From Primula veris (taxonomy: Eukaryota; Streptophyta; Magnoliopsida; Ericales; Primulaceae), in the NCBI GenBank assembly GCA_963682055.1, contig OY821750.1, positions 5,954,501 to 6,018,500 of the forward strand: DNA of 64,000 bases, in the 5' to 3' direction. The translations under genes were made by a program, and so were the position numbers. Positions 1 to 11,330 of the stretch are shown piece by piece. How positions within the stretch are numbered: position 1 is the stretch's first letter; every line of letters begins with the position of its first letter. A model generated the notes under the pieces. That model ran no database searches. It was given only the letters and a program-made list of their open reading frames with translations, and was not told where the DNA came from.

Positions 1-2465
1 CTCAGCGTCTTCGACCGCATCTTTCACTTTATCGGCCACGCTCGCTTCAACCTCCTTCAGAGCCGTCACCGCAGCTTGGGCACGCTCCTCGGCCTCAGCA
101 CCGGCCTTCGCGGCCTCAGCTCTCCGAGCTTCCAAGGATTCGACGAGGCCCTCGGCCCTCTCCGCCCTTTTCTGGGCCCCCTCCGCCCTCTTCAGAGCGT
201 CTTCGGCCTGCTTAGCATTGGCCTCAGCCTTCGAAGCCCACGACCTCACCAGTTGCCCTTGCTGGTAGACGTATTGGTTCATCGTCAAGTAGGCCTACAA
301 AAGAAGAGAAACACTTAGCAAGAATTTAAGAAATAAACGAAAGACAATGGCACAACGAAAACAACGTTTTACCTGCGGGATCATGGCCATGGCCGACGTC
401 ATGGCGGAAGCAAGGTCGCGACCACGTTGGTCGGCCTCGACAGTCTGCTGCTGAAGCGCGGCCAGAGCAAGCAGGCCAGCAGAGGGATGGCCCTCCATAA
501 TGCTCCGAACCCCGGTTGCCGCCTTGACCTCCTCCGGAGTCTGAATAGGCATCCTTGGGAATGGGGAGCCAGAGCCTGAGCTTGAGCCCGAAGCGCTAGG
601 CATCGGACCCTTTGCCTGAACGGATGACACCGCTCGCTCTTCAGCAACGACCACATGCTCCCTGGCATCCTCCCTCGGCTCAGAATCCCCGGCACGGGCT
701 TTCTTCGCATCCCGAGGGGCCTTCGACTCCTCCCTCTTCCTCTTGGCAGCTTCGGCTGCTTCGGCTTTACGAGCGGCTCGTTCAGCGGCTCGTTCATGCC
801 TCAACTGCCCCGCCAGGCCTCCCAACCTCTCCAAGGTCTTTAACTTAGCATCTGTGGGAGCCACTTCAACCACCTCGTCGTCCCTTGTCCCGACGACCCC
901 CTCCTCCTCCTCAGCCTCGGGCTCCAAAGCCTCCACCTCTTCCACCTCCTCGTCCCTTACCCCGTCGACCCCTCCCTCACCAGCCTCGGGCTCAATAATC
1001 TCCGCCTCCTCGCCACTTCTGGCCTCGACAATCTCCTCCTCGCCCCCAGCCTCGGCGGCAACCTCCTCCTCTTCCTCGTCAGAACGGACAACCTACATGG
1101 TTTAGACAAAGAAAAGGAGTCAAAATTTTTTTTACAAAATTTAGTCAACTGTGAAGCTGAAGAATGGAAGAAGGGAAGCTGACTCACCATAGTCCGTGAG
1201 GTGCCCAAGGCTGGCCCGGTGGGTGGGGCCTCAGGAGAACTATCTTCCAGACGAAAGAAGCCCGTCGTGTCCGGTGCCCTCGAGCTCAGGGGAGGGACAT
1301 CAAGCAACGGTTTCCCATACTGGTCGATATAGCTGCGGGTACCGTCCGCTCCCTCCCTATAATGGAGGACGGTACCATCAGGCCGGGTTTCAAACATAAC
1401 CCCGGCCGACGCAGGAGCAAACGAGGTAATCACCACGGCCTTCGCCCTGCTGCTTGGCTTCGGCTTCGTCGCCTTCTTCGCCACGGGCATAACCCCGGCC
1501 TCGGCCTCAGCTTCTTTGATGGCCTTAGGTGGGAGGGTGGATTCAAAACCCTTCTCTTTCTCCCACCGTTCCCGGGAGTACCCCACGGGACAGAAGGTCC
1601 TAGGGGGCCAGAGGAACTCGTTCCCCTTACAGCTTGTGGGGGAGCCACATAGTAACAGGCGCTCCGCGTCGCGAGCGCCTGCGTCGGTCCCGTCCGGACC
1701 CCACCAGTTCAAGGCCAGCTCGATCGACCTCACATTCGGCTCCCCAAGACCCCTTAGCCTCGCGGCCACCGTGGCCTTGTTCTCTTTGTTGCTTAGGACC
1801 CTCCCCGGTCTGGTTGGGAGGATCAGGTCATCCCGGCGGAGCCAGTTACCCTCCACCACGATTACATCTTGTGTGTAACCCCGATTCGAATCAGAGTTAC
1901 CCAAGATGAGCTGGTTATGCGACCGACACCGCAGGTACGGCTGCCTGCTTTTGGCTTGGGAGCTAGGCTCGCTCTGTAAAAACTCGTAACAAGCGAGCAG
2001 CTCCCTTAACCCCAATGGCTCCGGTAGAGTCGAGCCCAATAGTTCGTTTAGAGCCTCCATCCCGGCGCAGATCCGGTGGGCTTGCAGAGGCCACTGACAA
2101 GGGAGAGTTTGCGTCCAGGCGCATAACTCCGCCAGCAGCTCCGGGATAGGGAGGTGAGTGCCCCCGTACAGAAGGGACGAGAGAGAGAGCGTCACCATGC
2201 TCTTCGGATCCGCTACGATCCCGTTCACCTCGTCGGAGTTCTGACACCTCCGAAGACGGAACCCTTCGCCGATCCCGCATAGTTGTCGGAACTCTTCGAG
2301 ATCGGACCCATGAGTCCGTACCATGATGCTGCTATCGTTGCTATCGACGCTCAGGGACGGGTCGAGGACCATAGCCCGGAATGGGAGCGCGTTGGCCATC
2401 ACGGCCAAGCGTTGCGGAGTAGGGGCAACCATCGGGCCCTTGCCGGCTCCGTGTTTAATAACCAT
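1..2465 (-). CDS. Antisense extra ORF of the gypsy element (spliced, 3' end outside the window)
   Basis: Start ATG at 2465 on the minus strand. Exon 1 runs to about 1190, with donor GTGAGT after ...GGACTATG. Intron 1 ends with acceptor TAG near 1094. Exon 2 encodes an acidic, Glu/Ala-rich segment and then a Lys/Arg/Ala-rich stretch. A second intron has its donor near 373 and acceptor TTTTGTAG near 299. Exon 3 continues off the left edge as an Ala/Glu/Lys-rich heptad-like coiled coil. The N-terminal about 300 residues look like the gag-like or 'putative plant transposon protein' domains annotated in many plant genomes; no catalytic motif is seen. Function unknown. Both introns keep the frame open over more than 700 residues, so the ORF has been under selection recently. 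Confidence 0.65.
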
Positions 2466-2586
2466 TTTCTGGCTTAAGTGTTCGAAGGTAAAATTTGCTA
2501 AGGGTGGAGAAGGTGAGAGAGAATGTTTGCTGTGGAATCTTGTAGAGAGAAGTTGAAAAAAAGTGAAAAATGGTTTTCACTGAGGG

Positions 2587-2596
2587 TATTTATAGG
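2587..2596 (-). promoter_or_regulatory. TATA box of the antisense ORF
   Basis: Minus strand reads CCTATAAATA about 120 bases upstream of the ATG at 2465, a normal plant spacing for a short leader. It lies between the ORF and the LTR, so the ORF has its own promoter rather than using the LTR. Confidence 0.55.
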
Positions 2597-2976
2597 CCCC
2601 TAGTGGAAGGTGAAAAGACATTTACCAGAAGGTGAAAAGACGCAACGGCTCATTGCACGAACTCCCACAAATAACCGCCGCCACTCAATCAATGTCCACC
2701 ACGTGTACAACCTGCAGAGGCCATCTGTCAAATGTCACTCACCAGCCGTTTTAGCATTAATGACGTTGTAGTAATCAAAGGGACAATGACGGCGCCTCGT
2801 GTCCACGTGTAAGAAATCCATGAATGGTTGCACACGTGTCATAAAACAGCCATGCATGAGCATATTTGCACCGACGAGCACGAGAACAAAATGACCGGAG
2901 CCCCCGTAACGACCAGAGATCCTCGCCGACCTCGTCCTTAGCAACGACTCCAGACAGGGAGCTGTTGGCGAGGGAA

Positions 2977-3590
2977 TGTCAGCATCCCCTCGTCCGGGGC
3001 AATAACGCCCCCAAAGCGGGCCGTCCGGGCCTCATCAACCCTGAATGATGCGATGCCCCGGATTGGGAGGGCCGAGCCGTGCTGAGGCCGGCCCAAAGAA
3101 GCGTGTCGAGTACGCTTCCCCAATTAATGCTGCTGCTCCCTTGGGGGACCCTCCTGACGTTTCACCGACGTGGCCCAATCACAGGACACCTCCTGTGGGC
3201 CCCGGGAAAGGACAGTACCCTTGTCAGAGTCATAAATGACTCTGACGCCGTTGGATTAGCATCTCCCAGTACAGTGATCCAAGGGTTAATACACCTCTGA
3301 AACTCACTATAAATACCCCCCTAATCCTACTTAGAGGGGGACACAAAAAGACAGAGAGGAGAGATAAACCTTAAACAACCCGGACCCCCTGAACACTATC
3401 TGTACCACTCGATACAACGACCTGTAACCGGCCCGGTCCCTCATCCTTAATTATATTCCTACTTTCAGTTAACACCGATACTGACTTGATCGCTGGAGAG
3501 GGAAAACCCGGCAACAACCCCGGGCCCCTGTTCGTTCCTTGTGCAGGCACGAAGACCACCTGACCGCCTCGAAAGATCGGAGCCAACGCG
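2977..3590 (+). repeat. 3' LTR of the gypsy element
   Basis: Starts TGTCAGC after a purine tract. A TATA box (CTATAAATACC) lies at 3307-3317. A U5-like segment near 3480-3545 has the ACTTGATCGCTGGAGAGG and TTGTGCAGGCACG motifs seen near the R/U5 boundary of plant Ty3/gypsy LTRs. The right boundary is uncertain by about 30 bases because the following DNA is degraded LINE sequence; an end around GATCGGAGCCA (about 3590) is the best guess. Confidence 0.65.
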
Positions 3591-3604
3591 AAGTTGATTA
3601 AGTC

Positions 3605-5158
3605 GAGTTTGGGAAGAAAATCAAGCTCGCCATTAAAAAGCTCTCTTATTACTAAACATCTTTGGAACAAACCCTCACTCTAAACTTTTGTCGAAAAAAT
3701 GGATCCTCACTTACAAGCTAAAGAATATAAGTATTTGGAGCCCCTGGTTCGTGCAGAAAAAAATTCTTAAATTTAGAGACTACCTCAAAGAACTTTTTTA
3801 TTATAAAATTGGTGATGGGAATAGTATTTATTTTTGGGTATGATCCTTGGCTCCCTACCGGGCCTATCTTGCCTACAACTAATGGCAGGCCTCTATTCCT
3901 TACTTCTGGTATGGGACCTGTATAAAAACATATTGGTTCTGAGTGTCTTGAATTTTTCAGTGCCGACTGTCATATTTTTTTTTAAAACAGTAGATAAAAT
4001 GCAATTTCATCCGAGAATTAATAAAAAGTTTAAAAAAATTTATATATTGTATTAAAATATGGAAAAACAATTATATGAACCCGATGAACTATTATTTAGA
4101 GTTTGTGAACCAATAGTATTTTTTTAGTTTTAATTTTAAATTAATTTTAGGATATATATTTTTTGATTAATTAACCCGTGTTCGGTTTTTATTATTTTTT
4201 AGTTTTAATTTTAAATTAATTTTATGTTAGATATTTTTGGTTTCTAAATTTTTCGTATGTGACATACCCTAAATAACAGTGGATTAGATTTACGGTAGTG
4301 TTAATCGTTCGGTGTTCATTTCAAAATGCACTATTAAAGGTGTGTCAACCAATAGTATTTTTTAGTTTTAATTTTAAATTAATTTTAGGTATATATTTCC
4401 ACAACCAACAACGTTTAGACAGAAAAAGCATTGTAAACGATGCATAATTTCAGAGCAGACCGTCTTGAAAAATTAAAGGCAACAAAAATGGATGCTTGAA
4501 AAACTCGCTGCTATTATCAACAAAAATGGAATTGCCCTAACACTAGGTCTCCCGAGCTCTTGCTTATTAATTTTTTTTATCATTCATCAGGGTAACGATG
4601 AATTAAAATAGACTCTTACTAGTCAAAAATACTCTGTCAAATGCATGTGTGACGATATTAGAGGGAAAAAAATACCATTCCTTGGAGTAAATTAGTTTGG
4701 TTTAAGAATAATATTCCCAATTGTAGCATTATCTTATGGCAACCTATCAAAAAAAAAAACTCACTAGTGTTAACAGAATTCTCAACTGGAATAGCAATGC
4801 TAATCCCATTTGCCCCTTGTGTAAAAACTACAATGAAAATCTTGACCATTTGTTATTTAATTGTTGTTATTCTAATAGAATTATTAAAAGTAATTTGATG
4901 AAAGCGGACTATGTAAATAATTGTAAAAGCTGGAATGATTGGATAATATGGGCAAATGACATGTTCAGAGGTAATTCTATTGCTGCTATATTTGGGAAAA
5001 CTCATTTTTTTTCTTCTAGTGTTTACCTTATTTGGAGAGAAATAAATGCTAGAAACCATAATGATAGAGATTCTGATGTTAGCTCCATCACTACTCAAAT
5101 GGATTTTATGATCAAAACTAAGCTGAAAATGATTAAAAACATTCATAATACTACATAA
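3605..5158 (+). pseudogene. LINE reverse-transcriptase C-terminal region with zf-RVT domain, broken
   Basis: Translation of 3630-3835 gives the conserved LINE segment around LKNISIWSPW and YYKIGDGNSIYFW, continued in another frame by a DPWLPTGPI-like motif. From about 4585 the frame resumes with a KYSVK-like motif and then IPWSKLVWFKNNIP (frameshifts at about 4680 and 4735). An open 140-residue stretch at 4736-5158 carries the zf-RVT zinc motif CPLCKNYNENLDHLLFNC followed by a WxDW-like block. This domain closes ORF2 of plant LINEs. Frameshifts, internal stops and an intervening diverged stretch (about 3990-4585) make it a pseudogene. The upstream RT core is presumably left of the gypsy insertion, outside the window. 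Confidence 0.85.
4110..4390 (+). repeat. AT-rich direct repeats inside the LINE remnant
   Basis: The stretch CCAATAGTATTTTTTAG followed by TTTTAATTTTAAATTAATTTT occurs at about 4110-4150 and 4348-4390; the second half occurs again at about 4200-4225. It interrupts the LINE reading frame, so it is a later insertion or local expansion. Family not recognised. Confidence 0.6.
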
Positions 5159-5435
5159 GGAATGATGTTATCATCAAAACTTCAAAAGTCTCTATCTAGG
5201 GTTTTTATGGATTTTTGTAACATTTGGTTAAGATTTGAGAGGTTATTCTGGCTTTTTATTTCTACTGTTTCTATAGGCTTCCCTCTATGCCTTAGAAATG
5301 TGGATTTTCCCTACATGACCATTTTGGTTATCTCAATGTCAAAAAGCAAATGCTATCACATGTATTTAAAGACCCTTAATTTGATTAGGCCGCTAAAGTC
5401 ACTATTGTAGATGACTTTGCTTTAGTATCAGGAAG

Positions 5436-5915
5436 ATGCATGAGGTTTTAATAATTATTCAATGGGGTAGTGAAGTCACAAAGAATATTTCATTAAAGCT
5501 CAATGGCAGAGCAAAAGAGGAAGCCGACATGATCGCACTCGATTTGATGATAATGCAAAATATTATAGAAAGGATGCTGAATATTTTCAAAGGAGCTACT
5601 ACGACAAATCTTGAGAAGTTTAAAGCTCTGCAACACCTACAAGATATATTTTTTTTGATGAAAACAATGGATGCCATTACAAATTTAGAAGCAAAGAATT
5701 TTGAAGTTGGTTCAAGACCGAGATGGTCAACTAATAAGATCAATGTTTTTGGAACTCGAAAGAGTACTTTTATGTATTTTGACAACTCAAGTTGTAGGGC
5801 TTTTAACCCCTATTCCATTTTTTTTCTTTTTTTTGCTAATTTACAGTTTAGATGTTTTTTTCTAATTCGGACTTCTGAACTCTTGATTTCTCGAAGTCAG
5901 AATGTGAGTTGCTGA
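5436..5915 (+). CDS. Unrecognised open reading frame, 159 codons
   Basis: An ATG-initiated frame with a fairly normal composition for the first 110 residues (charged, helical, with NIIERMLNIFKGATT and NLEAKNFEVG), then a low-complexity Phe-rich tail translated from a poly-T tract, which is unlikely to be real protein. It lies about 280 bases after the LINE stop codon. It could be a captured gene fragment or LINE 3' sequence. No family recognised; no splice sites or promoter that convince me. Treat as a possible coding fragment. Confidence 0.2.
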   Translation: MHEVLIIIQWGSEVTKNISLKLNGRAKEEADMIALDLMIMQNIIERMLNIFKGATTTNLEKFKALQHLQDIFFLMKTMDAITNLEAKNFEVGSRPRWSTNKINVFGTRKSTFMYFDNSSCRAFNPYSIFFLFFANLQFRCFFLIRTSELLISRSQNVSC

Positions 5916-6917
5916 GTGTTTGTTTGATTAGTTATATATGCTTAATTAACTTAAAACATTGTTTCAGAAAAAGAACACTCAGAAAGACAAGTTCGACAAA
6001 CCGAAAGGCAAATATAAAAGTAAAACGTTACAAAAAAAAATCCAAATCTAGGTGCACATCTCACATGTTTTTTCACCATTAACATGCAGAGAAACAAAAC
6101 ACCATCACTATCCCAACTATTATAACTGAAGAGATTACAATGCTAGAGTAGTCGCTCCGTCCCTAAATAAATGTCAACTACGAAAATACGTGCAACTTTA
6201 ACCATCAAATTTTTCATATCAAAATTTTCAAAATTAAAAAATTAAAAATTCCATCTATCCATGAACTACGTGTTTAGCTTATGAAAATATTTTTTTCGAC
6301 AATCTAGATATGAAAAAAATTGTCGGTCAAAGGTGCATGCACTTTCATAAAAGACATTTGTTTAAGGACAGCCATTATAATTCAGTTTTGTAAAAAATAT
6401 AATAGGATCACTGAATAGCTTACAACTTACAAGCAGTTCAGCTACAACACTGGTATAATGAAATTCCAATTACATGTAAAATAACAGTAACGAGACAAAA
6501 CAAGACACCAGTTGCTCGTTTTAAGAAAACAAAGCAGTTGTGCTCATAAAAGCCACAGTGCAATTTAAAGATTATATAAGGCTTCATAAATAACAAATTT
6601 GCAGAAAAAAGACATTAATTTTGCTTGTAGAGATAAAAAAAAATCAGTTGACAAATACAAGCCAGTGGCTTAACTGAAGGCTAAATTAAATATCTGAAAA
6701 AAGCAAGCATATTGGGTTCAAATTGTAATAATACAGAAATCAAACTAGAATTCGACTACGCATAAGGCAAATTAAGTCTTGTCATAAAGATTCATTGCCC
6801 AAAACCCAAACAAACAAAATTGTAAATATTCATAACCAACGTTGCTCAAGTTTAGAGGCCAAAGTAGAACAAAACATTTAGTCTTCTACAAAACAGAAAT
6901 GAGCTTCAAAGAACTTT
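5916..6917. other. Intergenic DNA between the LINE remnant and RPS10
   Basis: AT-rich with no credible ORF. The right half is the 3' untranslated and downstream region of the minus-strand RPS10 gene; no exact poly(A) site could be fixed. Confidence 0.6.
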
Positions 6918-9900
6918 TTAACTCGGTGGTGCTGCACCATATCCTCCAGCTCCACGGCCAAAGCTAGGGCGTGCTCCAGATCCTCCACCAGCCTACAAAA
7001 GTAATTGAACAAATGCAGGTTATTAGAATTAGTTTAGATGAAATGTGAGCAAATAATAATATCCTGATTACACAATATGAAAAAGCTAGATGCAAGCACA
7101 ACGACAACTATCTGCTATTAACGTATTTCTAATTAAGTACTGTTATTTATTGTTCTGTGCTAAATTAGTTATACAACAATTCAGTAATCAATTAAACATA
7201 AAGGTTCAGAAAACAAATTTGAAAAAGCCAACAGTTAATCAATTGTAAACTTTGCTAAGTCCAACATTTGCTAGACAAATAAAAAAAAAACATCAAGGAT
7301 AAACTTGGCATATGCTTGAAAGGAGCATAGCAAACATTAGAAGCATATATATGTCGAGTGTAACTAAAGTATTGAAAAAATAACAGCAGAATTACAAAGC
7401 ATAAAAAAACGGTACATGGCAAGATACTATATTGTGAAATATTAGAGGCAACCCAAAAGAACTATATTGTTAAATATTCACAATTCTAAAATTCACATGG
7501 CAAGATACTTCAAGGCTCAAAATAGACAGAAGCAAAATAAGATTTAGTTGAAGGGCACATGATCTGAATGTCTATAGGGGGGTAACAATTTGCATTCATA
7601 ACTCCATATTATACAAAGGATGCAATAAAAACAGTTTACGAAAATTTACAGATCAAGGTCTTTATAATGGTGACAATTACCCCATATAATAAAGGACTGT
7701 TAGTTAAAAGCACAACCACATAAGTTGATTACACAAGTTTCACATGTAAACAATTTTTTGCAGAAGATAGTGATCTACGAAAAACCCACACAATTAGACG
7801 AAGATAACATTGCACTACAACTAACAATCAGTAGAGAATACAAAAATAGAGAAGGTTACCCTAAAGCCAGGATTGTAGCCAGCTGGAGCTCCTTCCTTGT
7901 CACCACCAAAATCACCTGGAGCACGACCACTACGGTAACCATCTCGGTCACCACCATACTTAGGTCTGTCACCTTCAAACCTTGGTGGGCCACTACAGTA
8001 TTAACAATAAATTAAACACAGAAAAGCTTTCACTTGCAAAAATGCAAAACTTATAAATACTCATCAAACCTTCAACAATTAGTATGTTCTCCAACCCAAA
8101 AGCAGCAGTGAATAAGCCAAACAAATAAAAAATGCTATTTTATTGCAACACACAACTGAATATTCTGAACATATTCAGGTCTTAAATAATCATAGAAAAG
8201 CTATGTTTCCTTTTGGTACTGCCTAGAAGATATTAGTTTAGTTAAACTTTACTTATAATGCTCTGCCAAACACGAAGAAAATCAGAAAACAAATGGATAA
8301 ATTATTTGCAGAAGGATATTGAATTCACCGTCGTTCATCAGGTGTTAAGAAATACTTAGAAACCATTCTACATATGTTAAGTAAGCATACAAAAGTTATG
8401 TTTTGTTTAAGTAGTGCCTAGACACTATTAATTTGGTTAAACTACTTATAATGCTACACCAAACAAGAAGGAAATCAGAAATCAAATAGATAAATCAACT
8501 GACAGAAGAAGGATCGTGGATTTACCGGCGTTCACCAGGTGGGCCTCCCATAGGCCTTCCAGCAGGCCTAGCAGCCTTCTTCAAAGTAGCAGGAACCACA
8601 TCAGAAGGGAGATTGAGATATGTCCTCAAAAACTCGATACCATCATTAGTAAGGAACCAATAATAGTGCATCCAAGCAAAGGTTTCCCTAACATACTCCT
8701 TTGATTTGAAGCTCTGCATAAGCTTGATCACTTGAAGATTTGGAACATCGATGTTCGGGTGCTTAGCCAGATTAAAATCCTTCTTTGCATGGCAGACACC
8801 CTCTGTGTACATCAGTTTACATTTAATAAAATATTCATGAAAGAGCTAGTTACGATACAGATGACATAATATATTAAACAACGGATGACATCTTATAGTT
8901 CTAACAAACAGAAATATAAGAAAATACACAAAATTATAGAGACATACATTGGCACATTGTCACCTTTTAATAAGATTTTTGTTCATACGTCACTACTGAA
9001 ATAAGATTTGTAAGTACAAGTTACCTTAATAATTCAAAAAACAGCTTTTACACTAGTAATTTTTATTTTACTTAATAATTCAAACAAACACTAAAAAAAC
9101 AAAAAGAAGCCAAAAACAGCTTTTAAGTTGTTGTTTTTACTCTTTAATATCTTTCAAAAATAGATTATTATATCTTTTGTAGCTTAAAAACTGCTTTTAA
9201 GATCTTTTGTACATTTTAATATCTTTCAAAAAGAGATTATAAGTTATTTTTTAAGCTTAAAACAGCTTAAAAAATTGGACCCATGACCTCAACTCAAAAA
9301 ATCTTATGAAATGCAACTTGGACATAATTAAATCAACATACATGGACTTGAAATCCTTAAACAATAGTAGGCCATTTCTGGGCTTTCAATAAAAAGTACA
9401 TGTAATCAAGAGAACAAAACATAACAAGGGGTATGGTTTGACCTAGTATCACCAAAATACCTAACATAAGGCTGAAGTATTAACAGTCGTGACCCAATTC
9501 TACGATTTCATCTCGGCTAGAGGTTATAAGGTGTTTTTGATACTTCAACAGTCCAGACAAATAGATTTCACTATATCACCAAATAATTCTACGATTTCCA
9601 TCTCGGCTAGAGGTTATAATGTATTTTTAATACTTCAGCAGTCCAGACAAATAGATTTCACTATATCACCAAATAATTCTACGATTTCCATCTCGGCAAG
9701 AGGTTATAATATATTTTTGATACTTAAAACAGCCGTAGACAATTCATCCATGTAACACAATTCATGGGTCCATATCACAGTTTTATGGTATTCCATGGAT
9801 GTGATACAAATCCAAATATATACTAATGACAAGCTAAATTTCTCGGTGTGTGGCGAATATTCAGGTCACATTTAGCCTTCTGTGATTGGTACAATTTTAC

Positions 9901-10861
9901 TTTTTTGCAACAATATAAAGCCTCAATGAAATAACAAGTATAAAATTAAAAAATGAAATTAAACATAATGAGTGGTATCTAACTTCACTAATCAAATATG
10001 TTTTCAAGCAATAAATTGATGAATACACGCATAGTTTAAGACAATTAATACAATAGTTCCGAAGTATAATTCAGTGTTTCACAGATGTATAAGCTCATTT
10101 GTATCATTTTCTAGATGTAACAAAACCTATACATGTAACAAAACCTATACATGTAACAACACAATCCATACAAATAGAGAGAATATTAAACAATAAATCA
10201 TACATAAAAACTGAAAATTAAACAAAATAACATTCATTCTTCTCGTTATAGGTTATTTGCTTCCGTTAATACAAAACAATCCATAACACGTAAATTGAAA
10301 ATAATGCAAAATAATGGACAGTTCATTTTCTTATAAAAACTGAATATTAAGCAAGATATAATCATTTTTACCATGTACAGTTAATTTTCTATCATACGTA
10401 CAAAACAATCCATACAAATATACTAAAAATTAAGGAAATCAATCTCATTATAAACTGATAATTAAGCAAAATAATATTATTTTTGCTCCGTACAAAACAA
10501 ACAACACATACAAATAAACAAAAAATTAAACAAACTAATATCATATTTTCATCTATAAAATTCATCTTTGTACAACAGAATCCATACAAATAAACAAAAC
10601 TAAAGCAAAATAATATCAAATTTTCACACAAAACAATCCATACATAAAAAAACATAAAAAAACACAGAAATAAAAATAAAAATATAAATATAAAAATGAT
10701 ATACTAACCTTGGAAGACGTATTTGCAGATCTCACGACGATTCTTCTCGGATATAATCTGTTTACAAAATTCAAAACCAAATTATATACAAAGAATAAAT
10801 CTATTAATACATATATACAAATACATTTTTACATATATATATATAGAGAGAGAGATACCAT
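6918..10861 (-). CDS. RPS10: Cytosolic 40S ribosomal protein S10 (eS10), five coding exons
   Basis: Component of the small ribosomal subunit, located at the head near the mRNA entry side. Coding exons on the minus strand: 10861-10859 (ATG only), 10757-10709, 8802-8526, 7992-7860 and 6992-6918; all introns are GT-AG and phases agree, giving 178 residues, the usual plant length. The N-terminal winged-helix domain (residues 1 to about 95) starts [14 protein letters not shown] and contains [20 protein letters not shown] and [15 protein letters not shown], diagnostic of the family. The C-terminal tail is Gly/Arg/Pro-rich as in other plants. Intron 2 is 1.9 kb and holds a tandem repeat. No frame damage, so a functional gene. 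The start is fixed by family conservation and by the leader promoter just upstream. Confidence 0.97.
9498..9735. repeat. Tandem repeat of 89-90 bp, about 2.7 copies, in RPS10 intron 2
   Basis: Units start TTCTACGATTTC at 9498, 9587 and 9677 and share CTCGGCTAGAGGTTATAA (AAG in the last copy) and CAGTCCAGACAAATAG. Copies are over 90% alike, so the expansion is recent. It lies inside the 1.9-kb intron and does not touch splice sites. Confidence 0.9.
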
Positions 10862-11050
10862 GACTGAAGGCGGCAAGTAAGTGAGCTAGAGAGAGAGAGA
10901 GAGGGATTTGATGAGAGAGAAACAGCGAGTTAAGGTAGCTAACTGTATATATACTAAAACCTAGAAAAGGATTAGGTTTACTATATGGGCTTCTTTTACT
11001 ATTAGTTAACTAGGCTTTTCGTCTGGGCCCGTTATCCAATCTAAATTATG
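10862..11050 (-). promoter_or_regulatory. RPS10 leader and core promoter
   Basis: Reading the minus strand towards the gene: site II-type elements (GGGCCCA near 11030 and a GCCCAT near 10988), a telobox-like AAACCTAAT near 10975, and a TATATATAC box near 10945-10955. A pyrimidine-rich CTCTCTCT leader follows, ending at the ATG. Site II plus telobox is the combination known to coordinate plant ribosomal-protein genes in dividing cells. Assignment is by motif only. Confidence 0.65.
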
Positions 11051-11330
11051 GTCCGGTTCGGTTTTTGACAAAACCGAAATCGAGCAGATTTTTCGATTCG
11101 CTTTTTTAGTTTTCGGTCTTTTTATTTTTTGAACCAAACCGGATCTGTTTTTTCGGTCCGGTTTCGGATTTTTTCGGTTTAATTTTTGCTTTTTCGGTCT
11201 TTTTTGGGGTTTTTCGGTTTTTTTCGCTTTGGTTTTATTGTAAACCGAAACCGATCCGAAAATATTTTGGTTTTTTGGATTCGGTTTTTTTCGGTTCGGT
11301 TTTTCCGAGTTTTCACCCAGCCCTAATTAT
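11040..11330. repeat. CGGTTT-rich degenerate repeat, copy 1
   Basis: Irregular runs of TTCGG, CGGTTT and CCGGTTTCGG on the plus strand with complementary AACCGAAACCGA blocks, so the DNA can pair with itself. The same type of sequence recurs at 15915-16195. It lies about 180 bases upstream of the RPS10 transcript start. Probably a decayed MITE or satellite-like sequence; family not recognised. Confidence 0.6.

Larger units (their letters stand above)
1..3590 (+). mobile_element. 3' part of a Ty3/gypsy LTR retrotransposon, possibly Tat lineage
   Basis: GC-rich block that differs sharply from the AT-rich DNA after it. It holds an antisense spliced ORF (1-2465) and then a + strand LTR beginning TGTCAGCATCCCC at 2977, directly after the short purine tract GGCGAGGGAA. 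Extra ORFs, sometimes antisense, downstream of pol are known in Tat-lineage Ty3/gypsy elements, and this order (antisense ORF, purine tract, 3' LTR) fits. Gag, pol and the 5' LTR would lie left of the window, so no target-site duplication can be checked. LINE coding sequence resumes just after the LTR, suggesting insertion into a LINE. The lineage is inference; no pol is visible. Confidence 0.7.

Noticed and set aside
76..1105. Plus-strand Pro/Ser/Leu-rich ORFs opposite the gypsy antisense ORF
   Set aside because: Shadows of the real minus-strand frame in GC-rich DNA; no splice or promoter support.
9489..9755. 88-codon ORF with internal repeats
   Set aside because: It is the 89-90-bp tandem repeat inside an intron read in one frame; no independent gene evidence.
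10392..10655. 87-codon Cys/Phe/Val-rich ORF on the minus strand
   Set aside because: It lies within RPS10 intron 2 in AT-rich repeats (CAAAACAATCCATACA motifs); composition is not protein-like.
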